Shown here one piece after another: positions 1 through 10,075 of a DNA stretch of 64,000 nt. Every line of letters starts with the position of its first letter. Within the stretch, counting starts at the first letter, position 1. Both the position numbers and the translations under genes were made by a program. The notes beneath the pieces were generated by a model. It saw only the letters and a list, made by a program, of their open reading frames with translations. It did not search any database and had not been told where the DNA came from. Origin of the DNA: Lucifuga dentata (Eukaryota; Chordata; Actinopteri; Ophidiiformes; Bythitidae); contig VXCM01000227.1 of assembly GCA_014773175.1 (NCBI GenBank), forward strand, positions 124,001-188,000. Direction: 5' to 3'.

Positions 1-192
1 ACATAAATATTTATCGTATCATCTATGTCATGGCAACTGACAGATGTGATAAGATAAATATTTATGTTATACTGTATTTGTCACTTTTTTGTTTATTGTA
101 TTTATGAGATGATGATTATGCCTTCATTTTAATTTGTGCCAATTTGCCAATTGTTGTATACCAGTTTTCAATAAATCCTTTACCTTGATTCA
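1..192 (+). other. Possible 3' UTR end with poly(A) signal of an upstream plus-strand gene
   Basis: The stretch is T-rich and has no open frame. An AATAAA hexamer lies at 170-175, followed about 17 bases later by a CA dinucleotide (candidate cleavage near 192) and then a GT-rich tract at 208-229, the usual order of a vertebrate cleavage and polyadenylation site. If real, a plus-strand gene ends here and converges on LHFPL6. In human the gene beyond the 3' end of LHFPL6 is NHLRC3 on the opposite strand, which fits, but nothing in these bases identifies it. An AATAAA in AT-rich DNA can occur by chance. Confidence 0.3.
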
Positions 193-450
193 TTGAAGGA
201 AATTGTAATGCGTATGGTGGTGTTTTGCCACGTCTCCTAAACTACAACATGATGTCTGCGTGAGAAGTTCCAAAACAGTTGTTGGAGCCACCATATTGAA
301 ACAGGGCGTGTCGGTGTGTTTCGAAACCGTTCAGACTTCCGTTTTGAAATTGCCATCCCTATAGAAAACTCTGAACTTTGACAAAGTGAATGGGGTTCAT
401 GTCCTGATTCATACTAGAAGTCAGTGAGAGGTTAAAGAAGAAGATGTTAA
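193..450. other. Intergenic stretch, nothing recognised
   Basis: Non-repetitive sequence of mixed composition with no open frame of note. It lies between the possible poly(A) site and the first truncated family A element. Confidence 0.5.
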
Positions 451-679
451 AGATATTAAACAACCATAATTTCATAAGGCTGCATAACTATTAGCAGGAG
501 AAACATCTATTTTTAAGATGGATGTATCGCTTCAATATTTGACTTTGGAAGATTAAGAGGTTTTGCAAAATATCAGGAATGCTGAAATATGGTGTTTTTT
601 GGGAAATGATTGTCAGTAACGTAACATTGTATGAAAATTGAATATAGGCTCAAACATGCACGATTGCTGGTATGGTCCT
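451..679 (-). mobile_element. Family A inverted-repeat element, truncated copy A1 (reverse)
   Basis: It matches the second half of the reverse-oriented family A consensus, including the 'ttcataaggctgcataac' segment, the 'gcaaaatatcagga' segment and the terminal arm ending 'ggtatggtcct' followed by TTAA (680-683). The other half is missing, so the copy is truncated on its low-coordinate side. Confidence 0.75.
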
Positions 680-683
680 TTAA

Positions 684-1736
684 GTTTCCCATAAAACACA
701 ATATAATAATGTAAAATACTCACATAGGAATGTAATTCTCCTGAGAAAACCTGCTTCACCTGTGATCAGAAGCAGGCCTATCTTGCTTTTGACAGCCAAT
801 AGAAAAGCTCCGCTGTGACATCACTAATTGGGTGCTTGCAAACTCTGAATATGGAAAGCAGTATAGCTGATCTTTTATTCTGAAATCTAGAACTTTACAT
901 GTTTTCCATCTCCAGCAAGGATGACAGAAAATTCAGTGTTGCACCTGTTAAGTTCTTTCACTTTGTTGTTGTTAATAACCAATCAGGTAAAAGGAATGTG
1001 AATATTTTGATTATTGATGACATTGTCAAACAGGATGTGTGAAAAAGCCAATCAGCATTTGTCAATAGCAGCCTAAACAGACAGTTAAAGTTTGTCTTGT
1101 CTGATGTTTGATAATCAAACATTATGAAGATTATGGCATATTTTCTGACTTAAGAATCCTAATACAGGGATTATCTCTTCTCAACTCAAAACTCCCAATT
1201 CAGAAATCCGGCTAACAGCACTTGTCTCCCTGCAGGTGAATCGGTGAAGCTTGATATCTAATCCGTCTCTTCCTGTCAGTGAGATTTGAGTTACAACGTC
1301 TGAGCCTCTGCTGTTTGTCTGCTGGTGTTATGATTTCCAAGCCTAATTCTCCTGCCACTTTAGACATAAACATGCTGATTGTTTGAGCCCAATTAGGGTA
1401 TAACTGCACAGTAGGAGACCAGGGAAAGCATACGTGGGTGGGATTTTGAAGCCATAAACACTGAGACTCCAAAGATTTTAGCCTAAACTACACTCACTTT
1501 ATGGGCACACTTGGTTTTTACTCTACTTAATGTGATTTGCCTGCTTAGCGACATTTGAAATTCTGCTGAAAAAACATCCGTCAGTTCACATAAAATACAC
1601 AAAGTGCTCCTTTCTGATGATGTTTAGGATGTGTGGGATTGTAAAACTACTGATGAAAATCTCCTCCTTTTATAAATCTGAAAATCTGGGCATTTTTCAG
1701 TGAAAATCAAGAAAAACTGAAAAAAAAAAAAAAGCT
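684..1736. other. Intergenic stretch, nothing recognised
   Basis: AT-rich sequence without recognisable genes. Short open frames such as the 86-codon minus-strand frame at 1212-1472 show no recognisable motif. A short A-run precedes the next family A element. Confidence 0.5.
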
Positions 1737-1740
1737 TTAA

Positions 1741-2358
1741 AGGACCAGTGATTTTACATGTTTAAGCTCAATAAATCTGCATACACATTACATTACTGCC
1801 AACTGTTTTTCAAAACATAAAACCATATTTTGGCTGTTGTGTTATTTTGTCAAATCCCCTAATCCTTTAAACTCAAATGTTCAGGTGATATACACCCTGC
1901 TTAAAATTCAATGTTTCACCTGCTAACATGCACAGTTGTACAAGACACGGACATCTTAATATCTCAATTAAAACTGTCTCCTGGGACATACACTTTCTTC
2001 TGTGTAGCTCTGTGTTTAATTGATTAAATTAATCAAAAAATTAAATTAAAATTAATAATAATTAATAAATAATTAATTTTAAATTAATTAAACTTAAACA
2101 AAAAATATATAATAATTAATATACATCTTTTTTGCTGTTATGGGTTGCCTACTATATATCTTAAACATGTTTCAGGTCTCTACAAGCTGAGTTTTATAGC
2201 GTACTGAAATGAAATGAAACCAGTTTGGAAGGTAGGAAAAACCATTCTACTATTTTCTGCTCTAGTAGTATGCGTTGGAAAATGGTTAGCAGTAATGTAA
2301 CATGTATGTGGGTTGTATTGATCAGGCTCAAAAATGCAAAATCACTGGTATTGTCCTT
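1741..2358 (+). mobile_element. Family A inverted-repeat element, diverged copy A2
   Basis: It starts 'aggacc' directly after TTAA (1737-1740), follows the family A consensus with many substitutions, and ends in a decayed arm '...ctggtattgtcctt'. The right TTAA is lost. The interior carries an unusual AT-only tract at about 2016-2130. This is the oldest-looking copy of the family in the window. Confidence 0.65.
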
Positions 2359-3400
2359 GCCGATGAGGTTTGAGAAATTTCTATGGATGTTAAAAAACAG
2401 CCATTGTTCCCTTTGAAAGAGGAGATTTAACAACTACGAGCAAAGTACTACTTCAATTCAACAAACGAGAGCAGCGGCCCTGGTTACCACGGTTTTTTGT
2501 GTGTGTGTGTTTTAAGACAATCAGCAGCCTGTAGCTACAAAACCTCAGCTTGTGTTGCACATCGAGTCAGAGCGTGTTAACAGTACAGAGGTAAAGGAAG
2601 CAACACGCCAACTCGACCCAAATGTGTCATCCTGGGCTGATGAGGCATCTGGTTGACATTCTGTAACGATCACTGGTGATATCAATCAACAGAGCAGATC
2701 AGAGGGAGCGAGCAGAACGCAGAGGAGACGAGCTAACATATCAAACACAACAAGTGCTGGACGAGAGGTTTCTTCGGCGAGGACGGGGGTATTATCTGGG
2801 GGATGCTGAGCTTTGTGAGAAAGTGTGCATACTAATGAGGGCCAAACACACCCAGCACCATTGAATTGTAAATGAGATGACTTTCTACTCTTGGGCTTGA
2901 ATGAGTCTCTGAAGTGTTGTTTGTTAATCAAAGGAGGAAAAATGGAGAGGAATAAATGACTAAAAATAATGACTCCAAAGCTGCGTTCATGACACACTTG
3001 CAGTCGTGGCATATTTTTTACTATGAAAGTAACTATCATTGTGTAATACACAGAGTGGCGGTCATGTTACACCATGCTTTGTATCACGTTCCTGGATAGC
3101 TGCTTGAGAAAATCAAACATTTTTGGAAAGTTCTTTTTCAAATGTTGAAAATTTGAACCTCTCTCAGGACAGTTCAACTCTCTAACCCTTCAGGACATTT
3201 CACATTGATGTCAGACATTTCCACTCCGATGTGATTTACACATCTTTACGACCCCTTGAGCTATGTATCACACTCCTGGTAGGGTCATTCCTGACTGTAC
3301 AGGTCAAAGGTTAGAGACCTGGTACTCAAGATTGAGAGTTTAGTGACTGGCTAAGATGCTAATACCTACCCAAAAATCCTGAAATTGCACGATCAATTCA
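2359..3400. other. Intergenic stretch, nothing recognised
   Basis: Mixed composition with a short GT run near 2501. A minus-strand 121-codon frame (2686-3051) and an overlapping plus-strand 62-codon frame show no recognisable motif and look like chance. Confidence 0.5.
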
Positions 3401-3462
3401 AGGGAAAATCCAGCCTGGGATTTTTTTTTCTCCATCTGTCAGCATATCTAGTTGTGGTATAC

Positions 3463-3490
3463 GCCATGATCGACGTAAACCGATCATGGC
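3463..3490. repeat. Perfect 10-bp inverted repeat
   Basis: Arms gccatgatcg (3463-3472) and cgatcatggc (3481-3490) pair perfectly around an 8-base loop. It lies between two copies of a second palindrome (aaaatcc(c)agcctgggattttt) near 3404-3427 and 3803-3825. Confidence 0.7.
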
Positions 3491-3631
3491 ATAATGAAAA
3501 TATATGCTTTGAATATATATGCAGTTTGATCTTGCATCAGAAAGATAACATAATGTGCGTAAGTGAGTGTGTGAGTGTGTGACCTTCGCCGGCCTTCCTT
3601 GACTAACCTATACGTTTTATTTAAAACTGGT

Positions 3632-3724
3632 AATTAATTTCTGTCAAGNGAGGCAGATGATTCGCTGTGGTGACCCCTGAAGGGAAAGCCGAAAGGAAAA
3701 GAAGAAGAATTAATTTCTGTCAAG
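3632..3724 (+). mobile_element. 5'-truncated LINE 3' end with 17-bp target-site duplication
   Basis: The 17-mer aattaatttctgtcaag occurs at 3632-3648 and again at 3708-3724. Between the copies are one N (3649) and a tail reading 'gattcgctgtggtgacccc' followed by a GAA/AAG-rich end. Such a tail ('...ADDSLW.PL...' then K/E-rich in translation) is typical of the 3' end of fish LINE ORFs. The duplication marks a target-primed insertion; the N may hide more of the element body. Confidence 0.7.
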
Positions 3725-4076
3725 GAGGGAAACACCTGAATAAAAACACAAAGACAAACCAAACAAAAATACATAAACAAGTAGTAACAGTAATAGTCTA
3801 TAAAAATCCCAGCCTGGGATTTTTAAAATGCAGCACAGCCAACGCCATCATACGGAAGCTGCCAGGTTCATCCCCTACACTCACCTTGAAACACCATCAA
3901 AACCGGAGCTTTGAATGTTAGCAAAAACCAAAGGACATGTGAGACAGCAGGCTCTCTCTTGGAATCCCATAGGGAAAGGAAATCATGGCCATTCCCCCCC
4001 CCCAAAAAAAAAAAAAAAANAAAAAAAAAAAAAACCTGGAAAGGCCAGTGAGAAAATGAAATTCTGGGCTGGAGCG

Positions 4077-4189
4077 GAAATAACATCACCTTGTAATTGC
4101 TGTCTGTTCACTCATTTGTGGTGTGGTGAAAAAAAAAAGGAAAAAAAAAAAAAAAAANAAAAAAAAAAAAAAAGAAATAACATCACCTT
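4077..4189 (+). mobile_element. Short poly(A)-tailed insertion with 16-bp target-site duplication
   Basis: The 16-mer gaaataacatcacctt is present at 4077-4092 and 4174-4189. The inserted piece is about 36 bp of unique sequence (starting gtaattgctgtctg) followed by a long A-run interrupted by a single N at 4158. This is the form of a severely 5'-truncated retroposon or processed transcript; the source cannot be named from so little sequence. Confidence 0.65.
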
Positions 4190-4657
4190 CTTTGCCCAGG
4201 ATGGAAAACAGTAAGTCTCCTCTGAAGCTTTAGAGATAAGAAGGTCAATCAGGCATTTTTTACACTAATATAAACACAACGTAATCTAATACAACGCATT
4301 GTGACTTTAATTTCATTAAATACATTTCTGTGTAAAATCCAACATGGTGTAGAATTGAGTCTTCACTGACTGGAATCCTGCTCAGTAAGCTATGTTGAAT
4401 CATTACTAATGTAGGTGGTATACTGTATAGAATTTACAGTAAAAGTTCTGTATGCTCCATCAGTTTAAGTTATTTACTCAATTTTTTTTTTTTTTTTTTN
4501 AATTTTTTTTTTTTTTTGGATACTTGTGTTAATAAAGTTATTTTTCAGAAAAAAGTTGAAAATATGGAGGATTCAGGAGATTTCACTTCAACGCCAAGCA
4601 TTTTAAAAATTCATAAAAATCTAACTTAAACTGAAGAAATGTATGCGATTTTCATTG
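4190..4657. other. Intergenic stretch with a T-run join
   Basis: AT-rich sequence with no genes recognised. A T homopolymer broken by one N lies at about 4482-4517. Confidence 0.5.
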
Positions 4658-4759
4658 TGCTCAGTGCTGCCACTCGTGGCTCAAACCTGTACTGCAACCT
4701 GTACTGTGTCTTTACTTTGAGACAATATAACTTCTGGCCACGAGGGGCAGCACTGAGCA
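4658..4759. repeat. Long hairpin: 23-bp arms, one mismatch
   Basis: Positions 4658-4680 and 4737-4759 are inverted copies with a single mismatch, separated by 56 bases that contain a short tandem duplication of 'cctgtactg'. The arms contain 'cagtgctgcc' and 'ggcagcactg'. It could be a small foldback element or the end pair of a degraded MITE. Confidence 0.75.
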
Positions 4760-5482
4760 ACACTCCAATTAGTGAAACAGGAAAGAATTATGCACCATTT
4801 TGGATTTTACCTGCACACTGTTAATTTAAAACGTGTTTTTATTTACTTTGTACATTTTTGATATCAACATTAAATCTCTGTAAGTTCAACTGATCCTGGT
4901 AGGTCCATATTTTCAACCTTCTTCCTAAAATAGACGTTATTAAAGTGACTGAAAATGTTGCCATTCAGTATTCATCCTGCATCAGGGCTACATTTGTTAT
5001 TCAGACTATGAAAGCAGGCTGAGGGACAAGAAACAGCGTTTGACGTAAAGCTGATGGATGCACAGCTGCTCAGTTTTCCTGGGCGTGATTCCTATGCCTA
5101 AAAGAATCAGCTTTGAAGTCGAGTAACCTGATCAAAAGGCAAATAATCTGTCTAGAGGTCACAGGCTTTACCTCATCAATAAAGGGAAAAGTTAAATTCA
5201 CAGCAGTGCCCATCCTTATCCTCTTTATCGATTGAAAAAGGACTCCCACATGTACTGAACACCAAGACCAAGAGGTCATGGGAAAAGCTTTTTAGGAATG
5301 TGAGTAGAAACAGTCCGCATGGGATTCTGTGACTGAAATAACACCATGAAGGCAGAATTTCAATAAACATTTATTTACAAAATGAAAATAATGACAGAGA
5401 ATAAACTGAAGAGTGGATACAAAACATGTGCTAATATGATAAAATACATTATCATACACAACTCATATATCATAGGAAGGTG
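4760..5482. other. Intergenic stretch, nothing recognised
   Basis: AT-rich DNA with short overlapping minus-strand frames (64-69 codons) lacking recognisable motifs. Confidence 0.5.
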
Positions 5483-5486
5483 TTAA

Positions 5487-6049
5487 AGGACCATACCAGC
5501 CGTTTTGCATGTTTGAGCCTAATATATTCAGTTTTCATACATGTTACATCACTGACAATCATTTCCCAAAGGATAAAACCGTATTTCAGCTTTCCTGATA
5601 TTTTGCAAAATCTCTTAATCTTTCAAAATCAAATATTCAAGCGATACACCCACCTTAAAAACTGATGTTTCGCCTGCTAATAGTTATACATCCTTATGAA
5701 GTCACAGTCATTTAAATTTTTCAATAAACGCAGGTCTTCTTTTGAGACTATATTTCTTCACTCCGCGCTTTTTATTGTGCTTAAACACTAAAATTACGAA
5801 ACTTTGAAAAAAACCTGAATACACGTGTTGATCGTGATGATGGATTACCTATCCCAAGAACATTTCAAGTATCAACAAGTTGATTTTAATAGCAGAATGA
5901 ACTGAAACCAATGGAGGTCTGGAAGGTAGGAAAAACATTTTTGATTCACCGTTCCAGTAGTATGCTTTGGGAAATGATTGTCAATAACGTTACGTGTAGG
6001 AAAATAGAATATATTAGGCTCAAACATGCAAAATGACTGGTGTGGTCCT
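5487..6049 (+). mobile_element. Family A inverted-repeat element, full copy A3
   Basis: Bounded by TTAA at 5483-5486 and 6050-6053. The left end aggaccataccagcc and the right end ggtgtggtcct are the outer parts of inverted arms about 90 bp long. No transposase frame is inside, so it is non-autonomous. TTAA duplications are typical of the piggyBac and Kolobok superfamilies; the terminal bases do not settle which. Confidence 0.85.
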
Positions 6050-6345
6050 TTAAAGGATCATATCCTAAGCTTTGATTTTTGGAATCTGTAATGGCTGTGT
6101 TCAGGAAGCAGGCAGCCAGCGTTGGATTGCTTTACGTTATCGAGATTATTGCATTTCAGGTTGTGTTTAAGGCAAACATGAGCCATGAAGAGGATACACA
6201 AACACTTCACGTAACAATGAAGCAATATTACTTTTCTCTTCACACTATCACATAAACATCAATGACCAAAGGAGAGAGAGAGAAAGAGACAAAAAACGGG
6301 TACTCCTTTTTGTTAAAGAGATAGTTATGTAACAATTTACAAATA

Positions 6346-6615
6346 GAATTGGTCCATACACTTTTTATTAAGAATAACTTTTAAGAGAAGAACCAGTTTT
6401 TAAGCCATGTGTGTGCGTGTGTGTGTGTGTGTGTGTGTGCGCACTGCATTACTGAAAGAGTCCCTGAAGCGGTCAGGTGAGACGTGTCCCATGATGTCCA
6501 GAGCACCAGAATGACTCGGGGTCTTTGGTGCCTGCTGTGCTATACTGGTGCGAGTCCACAGAGTGGAGTCCTCTCCATTTATCACCCCACCTGAGGTCTC
6601 CGCCTGTCCACGTCT
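6346..6615 (-). other. LHFPL6: Candidate LHFPL6 3' UTR with poly(A) signal
   Basis: Minus-strand sequence directly after the LHFPL6 stop codon. The first good AATAAA downstream (plus-strand tttatt at 6364-6369) would place cleavage near 6346, giving a UTR of about 270 bases. A GT microsatellite (plus-strand coordinates 6409-6442) lies inside. Longer UTRs ending at other AATAAA hexamers further down (for example near 5370) are possible, which would include the family A copy A3. Confidence 0.45.
6409..6442. repeat. (TG)n microsatellite
   Basis: An uninterrupted or nearly uninterrupted run of TG dinucleotides with one or two CG variants, within the candidate LHFPL6 3' UTR. Confidence 0.95.
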
Positions 6616-6816
<201 letters not shown>

Positions 6817-7384
6817 TCAAACTGCCAAAAACGACCCATCTAGAGTAGCTCTATTCTAACTATATTATATACAGTGGGTATATTGCTCAGAACCCAAGGA
6901 CGTGCAATTTCGCGTGCGCGGCTTAAAAAAACTATTAAGCAGAGACTAGAAGATTAGTTTCTACAGAAGTGGTCCAGTGAGTTACAGCAGATGTCATCTT
7001 GCAACCTTTATGTCGAATTCAAGAAGGAATTTAAGTTTGAAAAATATTTACTGCAACAGAATAGGGGGTATAGACAAACCATCTGTGATTTCAGGCTCAC
7101 TAATTCTAGAATCCCAAAGATTACTGGAAGATGTTTTGGGCTAGAAAGAAAAGATAGAATATGTAAAATATGCAATGGTCAGAGAACCAGGATGATCTGC
7201 AGACTTGGTGCCTTTCTGAGAAACGTGGATTTTGTTTAAGTGATTTGGATTGGTTTTCTTTTTTTCTACACCCCGACTGCCTGCCTTTATTCGTATTTTT
7301 GTATTATTGTGTGTTAGTACTCCATACCATTTTTTTGGTCAGGAGTCTAATAAAAATGAAAATTAAATGAAAATGAAACAAAGT

Positions 7385-7558
7385 TGTTTGGATGAGCGGT
7401 TCTCAAATTGAACTGTGCTGATAAAAAGTAGCCCGCGCGGCAGGATACGCTCTGGGTGCGGCAGCATATGCTCCGCTCCACGGTCACTTATGGCAGGCTG
7501 CGGCACACACCATAAAGTCCAGCCGGTCCGAACACGCACATTTTGAACAGGCACTGCA
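7385..7558. mobile_element. GC-rich patch, possible hAT-type remnant
   Basis: This 170-bp stretch is clearly richer in G+C and CpG than its surroundings. It begins near 'gagcggttctcaaattg', which resembles the CAG-GGTTCTCAAA ends of many hAT elements. No second end or 8-bp duplication could be confirmed by eye. Confidence 0.35.
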
Positions 7559-7580
7559 CTAGTATAAATAAATGATAAAG

Positions 7581-8418
7581 TACCATATAAACTCGACTAT
7601 AAGCCAATCTCGACTATAAGCTGACCCCCGATTTTGATGGGCAAATTTAGATTTTTAAAGAAACCCGCATATAAGCGGACCCCTGATGTTGTTCCATCAA
7701 TTTATTTGTTTAGCAAATTATCTGTTTTTTTCTGAGAATTATAGTATTCCTGTGATTTTCTGAAAATAATCCACATACTGGTACCAGTAAACAGCTGATT
7801 ACCATAAGTGGCATTAGCTAACATTAAGTTTTCTGGACTCCTCTTCCTCGTCTGAATCATTGCTGAAGATAAGGAAAGCTTTACAAATGAGCTACAATTA
7901 TCACGGCACTTATTTAGCTGTGTAATTATGATGATTTTTAAAAATTTTATTTTTGTTGAGGATTTCACCCGTTACATGTTTTCAGTAATTATCCTGTACC
8001 TGAGTCGATGCGGGTCTGTCTATGTGCTGGACATTCCTCCATACGAAATTTGGAATTCCCTCAGCCGACCTCCTGATGTTGTTCCACCAATTTATTTGTT
8101 TAGCACCTTACTTGTTTTTCTGGGTATTGTCATAGTATTCCTATGATTTTCTGAAAATAATCCACGTACTGGTAAACATGATATTTATTTCAGCAGCTGA
8201 TTACCATAACTGACAGATCACGGCTTACTGGCTGCCGCAAAATGTGCTGAATAAGATGTTTAGTCAGGAAATACATCATTCTAAGGTATGATTTAAACTG
8301 TTTTCCATGGGTAGTGGTAATAGGTAGTATTTCCACCCCTGGAAATTTCGTCCTCTGATCCGATTTGAATTACTCATGTATAAGCCAACCCCCTGATTTG
8401 TGATGTGAAATTTGGTAA
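7581..8418 (+). mobile_element. CTCGACTATAAGCC-type DNA element, copy 1 (3' end missing)
   Basis: The left end reads accatataaactcgactat, matching the end of the second copy at 35757-36645; the two copies align along nearly their whole length. Inside, a block of about 130 bp (from 'cctgatgttgttcca') occurs twice, near 7681 and 8071. The terminal inverted arm seen at the end of copy 2 is absent here: similarity stops after 'gtgaaatttggta' near 8418, where different sequence (the Harbinger fragment region) begins. No coding capacity. Confidence 0.7.
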
Positions 8419-8998
8419 TAGTGGAGCATGTACAGGAAACACAGACGAATATAAGTACATGGAACTAGCATTTTCCAGAGATGGAGTTTGTTTCCCAATA
8501 AACACACTAGACAGCTTCATTATTTGTAAAGACGTATGTCATCCAATACAGACAATACAAGTTCTTTCATATGCTTTTATTAGTTTCTGGATGACAGCGG
8601 AGTTCTACGATGCAGAGAGATTAAGAGATATCAAGCTTAACAAACACAACTTAGACTGTCATCACATTCTGCTGTCAGCTCAGTTTGCTCCTGTTTTCAC
8701 AGCAAGGAGGAGGCAGCTTTTTTTAGCTTTAGTTTTTGAGATGGACAGTGTTGCAGAAGTTACTCCCATTGTGCAGAGATGCTTGTGGGTACATGACGTC
8801 CTGTGTGGGGGAGAACAAAAAATGGAGTTTAATAATCTCATCCAGGAGCTCCAGTCTGATGTAGTCGTATTCTGGAACCATCAGGGTCTCAATAGGGACG
8901 TCCATGTTCCTGTTGGGTCCCTAAACCCACTTTGTCCTATTCTTCTTGTTGTGATTGGTCATCTGGTTAAAAAGGCATTTGCCATTCTGAGGAATTAA
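8405..8998 (+). pseudogene. Decayed PIF/Harbinger transposase fragment in a 197-codon open frame
   Basis: Residues about 101-170 of this frame (8705-8914) resemble the N-terminal part of fish Harbinger (HARBI1-like) transposases: an Arg-rich start (ARRRQLFLAL), then RCLWVHDVL, then EFNNLIQELQSD, then FWN and GLNRD in the expected order. The DDE nuclease domain that should follow is absent, and the sequence after GLNRDV no longer fits the family. Residues 1-100 are unlike the family and the first few codons lie in the end of the neighbouring element. I read it as a 5' fragment of a transposase gene that has kept a stop-free frame by chance or recent origin. A host-domesticated exon is possible but unsupported. 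Confidence 0.6.
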
Positions 8999-9000
8999 AC

Positions 9001-10071
9001 TATTTTCAACTATAAAAGTGTTCCATTCTGCCAAAAGAATAGCAGCTTCAGTACATTCTAAAGTGCTCGAAAATTATATTCAATCTGTTTGGGTTGGGTT
9101 TGGTCCCATGATATGACCTCAGGTCTATGTGTCAATATGTCTTATACCTGAGTGGATCTGAGCAGAATGAGTGGATTCTCTATCAGCTCTGATCATGTGG
9201 CGCATCATAATTGCTGCAGGAGGAAATGTGCTTTATGAGGTGAGATGGAGGGTTGGAATATAATGGCAGGAAAAATGGAGGAGAAAAGTTGCTTGTTAAA
9301 TGGTGGTGCGTCACGCTGCTGGCGGTGTTGGTGTTCTCTCTATTTGTGTCTGTTCAGGTTGACTGCATTTTGGATCGGGTCTTATTATCCTCTTTTTTTT
9401 TTTTTGAAAATTAATGTATGCTTTGTGGATTTGAGTAGGTTTTCCACAGATCAGTGGAACCTCTACTTCTAAGTTGCAAAAAGTTGTAGTTTTTGCTTCA
9501 TGAAATGTACCAGTGAAGTTATTATCGATATTATTAGCATATCTTGAGTCTTCTTGAGATTATTCTGCAACTAAAATGTGTCTACATCAAGAATGTTACT
9601 GTAAGCCACCAGCTTTACCTGAAATCCTACATTAGCATGTTAGCGTTAAGAATTTCCTCTGAAGAGAAAATGTTGTAAACTGCTTGACATTTTTGTAGAA
9701 GCCCCTAAATTTCCCTCCCTTGTGTGAAAAGGAGTTAGCATTGTTAGCATGGTTAAAACAAATGCATTTAACATAGTTTAACTTCATTTGCAAACAGAAC
9801 GTCTGGTCTGAACAAAAACCTCAGCAGTATGTGACAAATGTACTGTCACTGTGCAGAACCCTGGGAAAAATAAAGTGCTAAAAGCCTAAAGCAAACATAA
9901 AGTACCCATAAGATGTATTAGTAATCCTTTGAGGAAATTATGTGCATAATTTAATAGCGGTGCAGATGTTGTCTTGTTAAAACTTCAGAAATTTTGATTA
10001 AAAAGATTTACAGCCATAGATTATTTTAGCATGCATCCCACACAAAAGTGTCAAGTTTGCATTACTAATCA
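9001..10071. other. Intronic stretch, nothing recognised
   Basis: AT-rich with a T-run at about 9392-9404. The 75-codon frame at 9245-9472 runs through that T-run and shows no motif. Confidence 0.5.
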
Positions 10072-10075
10072 TTAA

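Noticed and set aside
8790..8990. Minus-strand frame that looks coding (MDVPIETLMVPEYDY...)
   Set aside because: It is antisense to the Harbinger transposase fragment, whose plus-strand reading matches a known family. The antisense pattern is a by-product.
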